This document shows, in pieces, positions 27,503-36,405 of a stretch of 64,000 bases of DNA. Every line of letters starts with the position of its first letter. Position 1 is the first letter of the stretch. Source of the DNA: Bacteroidota bacterium (GTDB taxonomy: Bacteria > Bacteroidota > Bacteroidia > Bacteroidales > Porphyromonadaceae); NCBI GenBank assembly GCA_023396255.1, contig JAEWWU010000019.1:62001-126000 (forward strand), in the 5' to 3' direction. The position numbers were made by a program, and so were the translations under genes. The notes under the pieces are model-generated. The model was not told the origin of the DNA and did not search any database. It was given only the letters and a program-made list of their open reading frames with translations.

Positions 27503-27537
27503 AAAAAAGCAGATTGGGAACCATTCTTCCAATCTGC
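27503..27537 (-). terminator. Terminator of the rpsF-rpsR-rplI operon
   Basis: GCAGATTGG(G)AA pairs with TTCCAATCTGC over 11 bp with a short loop; on the minus strand it is followed by TTTTTT. It lies about 55 nt past the rplI stop. Confidence 0.78.
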
Positions 27538-27590
27538 CTCTTCATATATCCATCCCTCTTTACTCAAAAAGAGACACGGTCCTTGCCTAA

Positions 27591-28130
27591 TCAAGCATTG
27601 ATATCTTCTTCAGTAACGGGCGATTCTTCAGTCGATACAACCTCCTCTGTAACCGATTCTTTCTCTTCCTGCTCCAAAATTTCGTGATTCTCAGAAACCA
27701 CATCAAATAAAACAGGAACAATCACTTCACGATGCAAACGTACTTGACAGTCATAACTTCCGACTTCTTTTACAGATTTCTTTATATGAATGATCTTACG
27801 ATCCAACTCGAAGCCTAGTTTTTGTAGCTCTTCCGCAATCTGAATATTGGTTACCGAACCAAAAACAACCCCGTGCTTAGATGTTTTAGCTTTAATAGTA
27901 AGATGTACGCCTTCCAATTTTTTACCCAAAGCCACAGCTTCATTCTTTATGGCCTCCAACTTATGGGCACGCTGACGAAGATTCTCTGCCAACACCTTCT
28001 TTGCACTCTCACTGGCTATAACAGCCTTACCACGAGGAATTAAAAAATTGCGTCCGTAACCATCTTTTACAGTCACAATATCATCCTTGAATCCCAAGTT
28101 GATTATATCTTCCTTTAAAATAACTTGCAT
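27591..28130 (-). CDS. rplI: 50S ribosomal protein bL9
   Basis: Binds 23S rRNA at the base of the L1 stalk. The N-terminal domain has the L9 signature (GFKDDIVTVKDGYGRNFLIP), a long connecting helix follows, then the C-terminal domain (KHGVVFGSVTNIQIAEEL). At 179 residues it is about 30 longer than the E. coli protein because of an acidic tail rich in Glu, Val and Ser, common in Bacteroidetes. It is the last gene of the rpsF-rpsR-rplI operon, 27 nt after rpsR. Confidence 0.96.
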   Translation of the reverse strand: MQVILKEDIINLGFKDDIVTVKDGYGRNFLIPRGKAVIASESAKKVLAENLRQRAHKLEAIKNEAVALGKKLEGVHLTIKAKTSKHGVVFGSVTNIQIAEELQKLGFELDRKIIHIKKSVKEVGSYDCQVRLHREVIVPVLFDVVSENHEILEQEEKESVTEEVVSTEESPVTEEDINA

Positions 28131-28157
28131 AATCTTGTTGTCTCTTTTACGGTTTAA

Positions 28158-28433
28158 TTACTTCATCAAGTCTGTTACGAACGGAAGCAAAGCCAAATGG
28201 CGAGCACGCTTAACAGCTTGGGCAACACGACGCTGAAATTTGAGCGATGTTCCGGTAATACGACGAGGCAAAATCTTACCTTGCTCATTGAGGAACTTCT
28301 TTAGGAACTCAGGATCTTTATAATCTATATACTTTATACCACTCTTTTTGAATCGGCAGTACTTTTTCTTCTTATTATCCGTGGGCAGGGGAGTTAGATA
28401 ACGAATTTCCCCATTATTTCTTTCTGTACTCAT
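28158..28433 (-). CDS. rpsR: 30S ribosomal protein bS18
   Basis: Pairs with bS6 on the 30S platform. It has 91 residues, with the S18 core KYCRFKKSGIKYIDYKDPEF, ILPRRITGTSLKFQRRVAQA and KRARHLALLPFV. It lies 9 nt after rpsF. No ssb or priB gene is inserted between them, unlike in Proteobacteria. Confidence 0.96.
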   Translation of the reverse strand: MSTERNNGEIRYLTPLPTDNKKKKYCRFKKSGIKYIDYKDPEFLKKFLNEQGKILPRRITGTSLKFQRRVAQAVKRARHLALLPFVTDLMK

Positions 28434-28442
28434 AATGGTCTT

Positions 28443-28790
28443 TTATTTTTCCTCTTGTTTGTTGTTTTTGAACATTCTTCTCTTGTCTGCGTATTCCTTA
28501 GCAAACTTGTCTTGACGAATTGTTATGAAACGCAATACACGCTCATCACGGCGCAAGTTGGTTTCAAACTGTTTGATAACAGAAGGTTCTGCAGCAAACT
28601 CAAGCAAAAAATAAAATCCGGTAGATTTCTTTTCAATTGGGTAGGCCAATTTCTTGAGTCCCCAATTTTCTTGGTTCACAATTTGGGCATTCTCCTTTGT
28701 TAGGAGGCCTGTGAACTTGTCTACCGCTTCCTTCATCTGAACCTCAGACAAAACGGGAGTTAAAATGAAAACGGTTTCGTAATTGTTCAT
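28443..28790 (-). CDS. rpsF: 30S ribosomal protein bS6
   Basis: RNA-binding platform protein that forms a heterodimer with bS18. The 115 residues begin MNNYETVFILTPVLSEVQ and contain ENWGLKKLAYPIEKKSTGFY and LRRDERVLRFITIR, all typical. It is the first gene of the operon, with a TAnnTTTG promoter about 38 nt upstream. In other bacteria the mRNA leader is bound by the S6:S18 complex; no such structure was tested here. Confidence 0.96.
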   Translation of the reverse strand: MNNYETVFILTPVLSEVQMKEAVDKFTGLLTKENAQIVNQENWGLKKLAYPIEKKSTGFYFLLEFAAEPSVIKQFETNLRRDERVLRFITIRQDKFAKEYADKRRMFKNNKQEEK

Positions 28791-28827
28791 ATACTTAAAC
28801 TATTTAATAAAAACGTATTATCGAGCG

Positions 28828-28835
28828 CAAAGGTA
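28828..28835 (-). promoter_or_regulatory. Promoter of rpsF-rpsR-rplI
   Basis: TACCTTTG followed by CGC on the minus strand is a full match to the -7 consensus, leaving a leader of about 30 nt to the rpsF ATG. The -33 region is only T-rich. Confidence 0.5.
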
Positions 28836-28925
28836 CAACAGAAAACCGAAAAAATCACCATTATTCCCTCTTTTTTCCAGATAAGAGTATTATTCGATCC
28901 GTGAAATTCAAATCAAAAACGAAGA

Positions 28926-28958
28926 AAATCGGTGCTATACGCCAAATACAACACCGAT
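28926..28958 (-). terminator. Hairpin after the disrupted BspA-like gene
   Basis: ATCGGTG and CACCGAT form a 7-bp stem (loop about 17 nt), with ATTTTC following on the minus strand, about 35 nt past the stop at 28994. Confidence 0.45.
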
Positions 28959-28993
28959 CAGTTCCTTTAAAAAAACACACACAAACAATTGAT

Positions 28994-30624
28994 TTACAAT
29001 ACTTTTTGTATTACAAATCCCTCAGATTTGGTCTGCAAGGTTGCAATATGAGGGCAATTCTCCGATAATTGATAAACGATTTCCTCTCCATCGGCAGATA
29101 AAAAAATCGGAGATAGTTCATTACCCTCCACCGAAAACAAGTGAATCGAAATAATATCAAAATTGTGGGAAACGGCATACTTCCCCTGTCCCAAAGAAAC
29201 TATGTAATTGGGCCCCTTTATTGGATTGGCAATTGAGGTGGGTTCTTCCCCCGTAAGATCACTTCCATAATTCAACAAAGCCCACCCGGGAGCTATCATA
29301 TAGCTTCTAAGAGCCTTAGAATACACGTGAACATCAACCTTCTTTCCATCCACATTGGAAAAACCTTCCTCCTGAACTGTTGGAGGCTCAATGGCATATG
29401 AACTAATATCTTTGAGTTCAACACAATTGGCAAATGCAAATTGATTGATCCCCAATAATGTCGAAGGTAGCATCCCATAAGAGCATAATCTGCAATCAAA
29501 GCCGTACCATACCGCACCAAACAATCTGACCGAGGATCTAATGAAGCGCGAGCCATTAGCACTTCCATAGCATTTCCCTTGTCATCCATCGTCTTGTAGT
29601 AGAGGTTATTCTCATCTATAAAGTACTTTTCGGAACCGGGGAAACGAATTTCTTTGAAACCATTATTACAGAGTGCACCAATCCCTATTCGATCGATCTC
29701 ACTATGCATAGTGATACCTTGCACTTTAGGGCACCCCCAGAACGCCATATGGTAAATGGTTTTGGTTTCTCTCGGCAAAGTATACATATCTGAAGAAAAT
29801 TGCGCCGGTACTTCATACAAGACAGACTTGTCCGCAGCAAAAAGGACGCCATCAATCGAAATAAAGTGGCTGTTTCCTGTAGCTACATTGATACTTTCCA
29901 TTTTCGGACAAGCCATAAAAATCTTAGCACCAACTTTCTGCAAAGAAGCGGGAAGAGTTATTGTCTTCATCCGCTCGCAACGCATAAAAGCGCTATCTGC
30001 GATACTATGTAAATTAGAGGGCAAATCAATCTGTCCCAACAGCTTACAACCATAGAAAGCCTTGGTTGCAATAGAGTCACAAGAAGGCATTTCTACACTC
30101 AATAATTGTTTACATCCGGCAAAGGTATTCTCACCGATCACCTTCAATGATTTGGGCAAAGTAATATCTGTCAGCTCTACACAGCCCTGAAACGTATAGG
30201 GCTGCAATTCTTCCAAACCATCAGCGATTGATATATCTTTCAGTTTGGAATTGAGCCAAAAAGCTCTTTTGCCAAGATGGCGCAAAGAAGGAGGTAGCTG
30301 AACAGTCGTCAATTCGACGCATTCCGAAAACGCATCATCTCCTATAAAGGAAAGCTTTGCTCCATCTTCGACCAAAAATTTCTGCAATTTAAGACAACCG
30401 TAAAAAGCCATCGAACCAATGCTGTCGACCTGCGGGGAAATGACAATTTCAGTAACTCCACTACCAAAGAAAGCATAGGGGGCTATACACTTGACCTCTT
30501 TAGGTACCACGTACCGTCCTGTTATTGACGTACAATTACTCAAAACACCATCTTGTATCGTTTGAGCATAAAATCCGCTCAAGGCACTTATTTGTGCCAT
30601 CAAAAAAATAAAAAATCGTTTCAT
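28994..30624 (-). pseudogene. BspA-like leucine-rich surface protein gene broken by a frameshift
   Basis: The first frame runs from ATG 30624 (signal peptide MKRFFIFLMAQISALSGFYA) through LRR_5 repeats to about 29475. From there homology continues in another frame (PSTLLGINQFAFANC…) to a stop at 28994, ending in a T9SS-like tail (GKYAVSHNFDIISIHLFSVEG). Other repeats of this protein have exactly 8 residues between the AF-x2-C cysteine and the following proline (C-ERMKTITL-P, C-KLLGQIDL-P). At the break the cysteine codon is followed by only 2 nt before the proline codon, which implies a 22-nt deletion. As read, translation goes out of frame and stops near 29296, giving a 442-residue product without the T9SS tail. 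No homopolymer is present, so phase-variable slippage is unlikely. It is paralogous to the gene at 14590. Confidence 0.8.
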
Positions 30625-30665
30625 ATAAATACATATACCCTTGTAAAAATTATTCCTTTTCTACT

Positions 30666-31154
30666 CTATAGAACAACATCCATCCCTTGAGGAAGAAACT
30701 CGCTGACATCCATTCCCCAAGAAAGCAACTCCCTTACCGCTGAAGAAGAGATATGCGCCAATCCCTGATCACATAGAAGCAACACCGTTTCCGGACCTCC
30801 TAAACGAGCATTTACTTGCGCCATATTTTGTTCGTACTCAAAATCTGTTACTGATCGAACTCCTCGAACCATATAGTTTGCCGAATACCTTTTTGCCAAA
30901 TCAATCGACAATCCTGTGTAGGTGCAAACCGTAACTCGAGGCTCTGAAGCATATAAATTTGTAATCTGTTGCAATCTCTTCTCTACCGGGAAATAGGGTC
31001 GTTTGCTTGGATGAACCCCTATGCCTATAACAAGGCGATCGAAGAGATTCAACGAACGATGCACCAAGTCGGCGTGTCCCTTGGTAAAAGGATCGAAAGA
31101 CCCCACGAACAGAGCCGTTCGCTCCTGCTTTTCACAACAATTCGAATTATTCAT
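30666..31154 (-). CDS. coaD: Phosphopantetheine adenylyltransferase
   Basis: Penultimate step of CoA synthesis (4'-phosphopantetheine + ATP to dephospho-CoA). From ATG 31154 there are 162 residues with the nucleotidyltransferase motif FVGSFDPFTKGHADLV, VRGVRSVTDFEYEQNMAQVN and HISSSAVREL (the usual ISST is ISSS). The longer frame from 31187 adds an unusual hydrophobic start and is not preferred. It lies about 80 nt after the topoisomerase gene on the same strand. Confidence 0.93.
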   Translation of the reverse strand: MNNSNCCEKQERTALFVGSFDPFTKGHADLVHRSLNLFDRLVIGIGVHPSKRPYFPVEKRLQQITNLYASEPRVTVCTYTGLSIDLAKRYSANYMVRGVRSVTDFEYEQNMAQVNARLGGPETVLLLCDQGLAHISSSAVRELLSWGMDVSEFLPQGMDVVL

Positions 31155-31237
31155 TTGCTTTTGCAATATTATGTAAATAAAAACCAAGAAAAGAGGGCTT
31201 TTCCTTTCTTTACTACAAAAAAAGAATAAAAGAGATT

Positions 31238-33241
31238 TTATAGGATCTCTTCGTCTACGACCAAATTGTCTATTATAAAATCTTGACGCTCCGGTGTATT
31301 TTTTCCCATATAGAACTCCAGCAGATTTTTCGATGAATCTTCCCGACGCAAAGACACTTGCTTGAGTTTAATATTTTCTTCTGTTATGAGTTCCTTAAAT
31401 TCGTTTGCCGAAATTTCACCCAACCCTTTGAATCGAGTAATTAGGGCTTGAGATCCTATCTCTTTCACGGCACTGTTCAGCTCCGTTTCACTATAGCAGT
31501 AAATAGAAGAGGCTTCGGTGATACTCTTTTCTGCCAAAACTTCTACTTTCTTACGCCCCTTTTTGGTTCCTTTCAATTTATTCACAGATACTCGGTTGCG
31601 AGGAGCTGCAACCCTGTACAAGGGGGTTTCTAAAATATAAACGTGTCCCTTGCGTACTAAGTCTGGGAAAAATTGTAAAAAGAATGACAATAGTAGCAGT
31701 CGGATGTGCATTCCGTCATTATCGGCATCGGTTGCTATTATCACCCGATTGTAACGCAAACCGTCCAAACCATCCTCTATGTTGAGAGCTGCTTGAAGAA
31801 GATTGAATTCTTCATTTTCATAAACAACCTTTTTGGTCAATCCAAAAGAATTGAGTGGTTTCCCTCGAAGGCTAAAAACTGCCTGATAGTTGGGGTTACG
31901 GCTTTGCGTAATAGAACCACTGGCAGAGTTTCCCTCAGTAATAAATATACTGGTCAATTCTGTCTCTTTTGCCTTGGAGTCGTTGAGGTGTACCGTGCAG
32001 TCTCGGAGTTTCTTGTTGTGCAAGTTGGCTTTTTTGGCACGCTCTCGAGCAAGTTTTGTAACTCCACTCATCGCCTTGCGTTCCTTTTCGTTTTCCTGAA
32101 CTTTACGAAGAATAACTTCCGTTGTCTCGGGATGAATATGCAAATAGTCATCCAAAGTGTCTTTCAAAAAATCCCCAACAAACTTCTGTACAGAAACCCC
32201 CAAAAGAGGCTCATCCTTAAACATTGGGTCATTAGGAACCATATCTCTGGATCCCAATTTTATCTTGGTTTGACTCTCAAACTCCGGTTCCACTACCCTA
32301 AGACTGATAGCAGCAGCCATACCGGTACGGATGTCAGAATATTCAAAGTTTTTGCCAAAATGCTCCTTAATCACACGAGCAACCGCCTCTCTAAAAGCCG
32401 TTAGATGCGTGCCTCCTTGTGTCGTATACTGACCGTTTACAAAACTATAGAACTCATCCCCATATTGCTGCGTATGAGTTATGGCAACCTCTATGTCTTG
32501 ATTTTTAAGGTGAATAACCGGATAAAGAGGCTCTCCGGTCATATTTTCCAAAAGAAGATCTTGTAACCCGTTACGACTGACAAACTTCTTTCCGTTCAAC
32601 ACAATGGTCAATCCCGTGTTGAGGTAAGTATAGTTGCGAATCATCGTAGCTACGTGTTTGAGATCGTATCGGCTCTCCTTAAATATGGTCACATCCGGAA
32701 CAAAAGAGACCAAAGTGCCGGTTGGTTCGCTCACAACATCCCCCTTCGTTACCGGAGATTCTTCCACAACACGTGCTCGCTGATAGTGTACACTTTTAGT
32801 ACTCCCATCTCTCCACGCCTGAACATAAAAGTCCGACGACAAAGCATTCACAGCTTTGAGCCCCACACCGTTGAGTCCTACCGATTTCTTAAAGGCGTGA
32901 GAGTCTATTTTCGCCCCCGTATTCATTTTTCCCGTGGCATCTTTCAACTTTCCGAGGGGAATACCTCGCCCACGGTCCCGCACTTGTACCCTATTCGTCA
33001 GAGAATCTATTTGCACGGAAATTTGTCGTCCGGTACCCATAACAAACTCATCGACAGAGTTGTCTATAACCTCTTTGAGAAGAATATATATCCCGTCCTC
33101 AGGTGAGGAGCCATCCCCAATCTTGCCAATATACATCCCCGGCCTGCGACGTATATGCTCGTCCCAATCCAGGGTTGTAAAATCGGCCTCATTGTAGTCG
33201 ACAGCCGGCTTCAAGACATCTTCTGTGTACTCTTCTTGCAT
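31238..33241 (-). CDS. parE: DNA topoisomerase IV subunit B (type IIA ATPase subunit)
   Basis: The 667-residue ATPase subunit of a type IIA topoisomerase has a GHKL ATPase domain (RRRPGMYIGKIG, EVIDNSVDEF, VRDRGRGIPLG, GLNGVGLKAVNALS), a transducer, and a Toprim domain with ITEGNSASGSI and ATDADNDGMHIR. The sequence style fits the Bacteroidetes ParE group more than GyrB, but motif reading alone cannot separate them fully; the partner parC is not in the window. ATG 33241 (MQEEYTEDVLKPAV) is chosen over the ORF start at 33274. Confidence 0.88.
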   Translation of the reverse strand: MQEEYTEDVLKPAVDYNEADFTTLDWDEHIRRRPGMYIGKIGDGSSPEDGIYILLKEVIDNSVDEFVMGTGRQISVQIDSLTNRVQVRDRGRGIPLGKLKDATGKMNTGAKIDSHAFKKSVGLNGVGLKAVNALSSDFYVQAWRDGSTKSVHYQRARVVEESPVTKGDVVSEPTGTLVSFVPDVTIFKESRYDLKHVATMIRNYTYLNTGLTIVLNGKKFVSRNGLQDLLLENMTGEPLYPVIHLKNQDIEVAITHTQQYGDEFYSFVNGQYTTQGGTHLTAFREAVARVIKEHFGKNFEYSDIRTGMAAAISLRVVEPEFESQTKIKLGSRDMVPNDPMFKDEPLLGVSVQKFVGDFLKDTLDDYLHIHPETTEVILRKVQENEKERKAMSGVTKLARERAKKANLHNKKLRDCTVHLNDSKAKETELTSIFITEGNSASGSITQSRNPNYQAVFSLRGKPLNSFGLTKKVVYENEEFNLLQAALNIEDGLDGLRYNRVIIATDADNDGMHIRLLLLSFFLQFFPDLVRKGHVYILETPLYRVAAPRNRVSVNKLKGTKKGRKKVEVLAEKSITEASSIYCYSETELNSAVKEIGSQALITRFKGLGEISANEFKELITEENIKLKQVSLRREDSSKNLLEFYMGKNTPERQDFIIDNLVVDEEIL

Positions 33242-33293
33242 TTTATTTCTCGAAGTTAAAAGGGTACTTGACAAATATTGCTACCTGTTCAAA

Positions 33294-34421
33294 TCAAATC
33301 TTCTTTATGAAAGCCCTTCGGGTCTTGTGGTGCTTGCGTTCAAAATAGTTCCATTGCAACTGCACCGACATATTGGTTTCCAACTCGGGGTTACTCTCAG
33401 CATAAACTACCCCACTCTTGTTGAATATGGGAATCAAATCATTGAAAAGAAGTGCATTGATACCTTTATTCTGATACTCCGGCAATACACCCATCAAATA
33501 AAGATCTACAACCTTTGGTTGAGATTTAAGAGCCTTTAGGAGATGCAAAAAACCTAAAGGGAACATTTTCCCTTTACATCGGCGCAGTGCCTGACTCATA
33601 CTAGGCATAGATACGGCAAAACCCACAACAGCCTGATCCTTTTCTCGAATGATAACAGTAACGAAATCCAACCGCAGAACGGGTAAATACATCTTTACAT
33701 AGTAATCTATCTGAGCAGGTGATAGCTCCGAAAAGCCGTACAGATGTGCATACGCCTTATTGAGAGTTTCAAATATTTGAGGTCCGTAGGGCAATATCTC
33801 TTTGCGAGTTTTGAACTTAAGCACCTTGAGCCCATATTTTTCTTTGACCATCTCGGAGATACGCATATGACGCTCCGGTATTTCTCGAGGGACAAATATT
33901 TTGTACTCTTTCCAATCCAGATCCTTTATGAAACCAATACGCTCCAACTGCTTCGGATAATAAGCATAATTGTAGATGGTGATCATAGTTCCCAATTGAT
34001 CGAACCCTTCAACCAACATCCCCTCTTTGTCCATATCCGTGAATCCCATAGGACCGTGTAGGATATCCATACCCTTGGCTTTTGCCCACGAAGAAACTGC
34101 ACCGAACAAGGCATCAACAACTTCGTTATCATTGACAAAATCAACAAAACCGAAACGAGCGTGAGACTGATTCCACGTTTCATTGGCCCTGTGATTGATG
34201 ATTCCGGCAATACGTCCTACAATCTTTCCATTCTTGTAAGCCAAAAAATAAGCAGCTTCGCAAAAATCAAACGCAGGATTCTTGTCCTTGTCCAACGTAG
34301 CCATCTCATCTTCTATCAGCGTGGGCACGTGATAAGGATTATTCTTGTACAACTCGTAATTGAATTGTACAAACTTCTTAAGATCCGATTTCTCTGTAAC
34401 CTGCCTTATTTCAACTGCCAT
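33294..34421 (-). CDS. GNAT-fold acyltransferase-like protein
   Basis: A 375-residue cytoplasmic protein with an N-terminal GNAT-like half (FVQFNYELYKNNPYHVPTL, KNPAFDFCEAAYFLAYKNGK, VGRIAGIINH) and a second GNAT-like half near the end (VVDLYLMGVLPEYQNKGINA, the acetyl-CoA binding pattern). Large proteins of this kind are widespread in Bacteroidetes and usually annotated as N-acetyltransferases. One characterised GNAT-fold group with similar size is the bacterial ceramide synthase; since Porphyromonas makes sphingolipids this is an attractive but untested idea. It lies about 50 nt upstream of the topoisomerase gene and 67 nt after the Na/Pi transporter gene. Confidence 0.7.
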   Translation of the reverse strand: MAVEIRQVTEKSDLKKFVQFNYELYKNNPYHVPTLIEDEMATLDKDKNPAFDFCEAAYFLAYKNGKIVGRIAGIINHRANETWNQSHARFGFVDFVNDNEVVDALFGAVSSWAKAKGMDILHGPMGFTDMDKEGMLVEGFDQLGTMITIYNYAYYPKQLERIGFIKDLDWKEYKIFVPREIPERHMRISEMVKEKYGLKVLKFKTRKEILPYGPQIFETLNKAYAHLYGFSELSPAQIDYYVKMYLPVLRLDFVTVIIREKDQAVVGFAVSMPSMSQALRRCKGKMFPLGFLHLLKALKSQPKVVDLYLMGVLPEYQNKGINALLFNDLIPIFNKSGVVYAESNPELETNMSVQLQWNYFERKHHKTRRAFIKKI

Positions 34422-34488
34422 ATATTCCGTCTTTTTGATCCTGTTTTGCCTTCGAAAGTTCTACGATTCGTCGGTTTCAAAACATAAA

Positions 34489-36315
34489 TTATACTTTCTT
34501 TTCTACTACAGCCTGTACAACATTGAGGACATAGTCTCCCAATTTCTCGCAGTAATCAGCAATATCTATGTAAAACACAGCTTCGCTATAGTCGTACTTT
34601 CCAACCTGCAAATCTTTTAGATTTTGTGCACGATAGCTATCTACTAAGTTGTCTATTTGGTTCTCTATATTATAAGTCTCGTGAATGTCACCGGGCGAAA
34701 CGTTGGGCAACTCCAGCACCGTATTCATACACAATGTGGCCTCTCTTGCTACGGTCAAAAGTTTGCGCAAGTTGTCAGTAACTTCAGGAGAAAAAGTTCT
34801 GCCCTCCTTGCGATATTGGTGCAAAAGTTTGGCGATATCGAAACAAGCATCGGCCACACTCTCTATTTCGGTAGCAGCTCGCATCAATACCAGTATGTCT
34901 TCCTGAGAAGAGGCTCCCAGCTCTCCGCCTCTAAAGAGTTGGGTCAAATAATTTGCTATCTCAACTTCTATACTATCGCAAATATTTTCATTTTTCTCTA
35001 CATCATTGAACAATGACAAGGCCTTATTGGCATCGGGTTCGTCCAGCAGAAGCAAATTCATATCCACCATCTTTGTTGTTCGAGCCCCGTATAGGGCGAG
35101 TTCTTTCCGAACCGGGATAAGAGACAACTCCGAGGTAGAAAGCATCATTGGACGCAAATAGTGCAGGTGCGAACTTTCCGGTTTGTCTTTCTTTGCACCT
35201 CTACGAGCAATAACCTTGGTACAGATAGTTGCATATACAGGTACAAACCAAATCATTATGAGCACATTGGTCACATTGAATAGTGTATGAAAAAGAGACA
35301 GAGAGATAGACACCGTGCCGGCATACCCTTGAAGGGTAGTTTGAGCAGATCTCAGAACCGGATCTGCAACAGGAGCAGCTCCCGTGATGGCAGACATTGT
35401 TTGAGCATCGTATCGCTGTCCCAAGCTCTCTATGTACTGGTATAAATCGTTTGGATTTCCTGCCCCCAAATACTCTGATAGAGAGGCAATCATATGGGTG
35501 TATGGGTAGAAGAAGATCAAAATAATAACCACTCCAAACACATTGAATAGAAGGTGAGAAAAAGCTGCTCGCTTAGCGGCTATATTAGCACTCAAAGCAG
35601 CCAAATTGGCTGTGATGGTCGTTCCTATATTTTCTCCCAAAACCATTGCCGCTGCTATTTCAAACGGAATCCATCCTTGAGAGCACATAATAAGGGTAAT
35701 GGCTACTGTTGCACTGGAAGATTGCACCACAATAGTCATCACTGTCCCTATCAATAAAAATAAAAGAACCGATCCGAAACCGCCGTGGGTATACTGCTGC
35801 AAGAAAGCCAAAGCCTCCGGATTAGATTGGAGGTCGGGCATCGAATCTTTGAGAAACTGCAAGCCCAAAAACAAAAGAGCAAAACCAATGACAAATTCGC
35901 CCCAAGAATTCCACTTCGATTTCTTGGAAAAGAACATCGGGAGAGCAATGGCAATCAGCGGAATGGCGAAAGTGCTAATATCTACCTTAAAACCTAATAT
36001 GGAGATAATCCAAGCGGTTACGGTTGTACCGACATTGGCCCCCATAATAACCCCAATGGCCTGTGCCAAAGAAAGCATACCAGCATTAACAAAGCTGACA
36101 ACCATAAGGGTAGTGGCACTGGATGATTGTATCAAAGCCGTAACCACGATACCGGTCAGCACCCCGAGAACTCGGTTCGAGGTCATAGAAGAGAGAATGG
36201 AGCGCATACGCTCTCCGGCAACCCGCTGCAAGCCCTCACTCATAATCTTCATCCCATAGAGGAAGAGTCCCAGAGAACCCACGAGATTGACAAAATCAAA
36301 AAACGAATAATTCAT
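34489..36315 (-). CDS. Na/Pi cotransporter family protein with PhoU-like domain
   Basis: A 608-residue membrane protein. Two inverted NptA/SLC34 repeats carry the QSSSAT signatures (TALIQSSSATTLMV and IVVQSSSATVAITLIM), each followed by GANVGTT or GENIGTT. About eight to nine membrane segments occupy residues 1-370. The C-terminal 200 residues are helical and PhoU-like. It is predicted to take up phosphate with sodium at the inner membrane, with regulation through the PhoU-like part. It is divergent from the nucleoside kinase gene, with 90 nt between the two starts. Confidence 0.88.
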   Translation of the reverse strand: MNYSFFDFVNLVGSLGLFLYGMKIMSEGLQRVAGERMRSILSSMTSNRVLGVLTGIVVTALIQSSSATTLMVVSFVNAGMLSLAQAIGVIMGANVGTTVTAWIISILGFKVDISTFAIPLIAIALPMFFSKKSKWNSWGEFVIGFALLFLGLQFLKDSMPDLQSNPEALAFLQQYTHGGFGSVLLFLLIGTVMTIVVQSSSATVAITLIMCSQGWIPFEIAAAMVLGENIGTTITANLAALSANIAAKRAAFSHLLFNVFGVVIILIFFYPYTHMIASLSEYLGAGNPNDLYQYIESLGQRYDAQTMSAITGAAPVADPVLRSAQTTLQGYAGTVSISLSLFHTLFNVTNVLIMIWFVPVYATICTKVIARRGAKKDKPESSHLHYLRPMMLSTSELSLIPVRKELALYGARTTKMVDMNLLLLDEPDANKALSLFNDVEKNENICDSIEVEIANYLTQLFRGGELGASSQEDILVLMRAATEIESVADACFDIAKLLHQYRKEGRTFSPEVTDNLRKLLTVAREATLCMNTVLELPNVSPGDIHETYNIENQIDNLVDSYRAQNLKDLQVGKYDYSEAVFYIDIADYCEKLGDYVLNVVQAVVEKKV

Positions 36316-36405
36316 ACGAAGTACAATGATCGGTAATGCTTAATGTTTAATTTGTATATTAGCACACACAAAGATAAAAGATAATTCAAAAAGAATAACA
36401 CCACA

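Noticed and set aside
31706..32404. 232-codon frame antisense to the topoisomerase gene
   Set aside because: The minus-strand topoisomerase motifs are intact across this stretch, and the plus-strand product resembles nothing.
35699..36259. 186-codon frame antisense to the Na/Pi cotransporter gene
   Set aside because: It is a shadow of the strongly recognisable transporter on the other strand.
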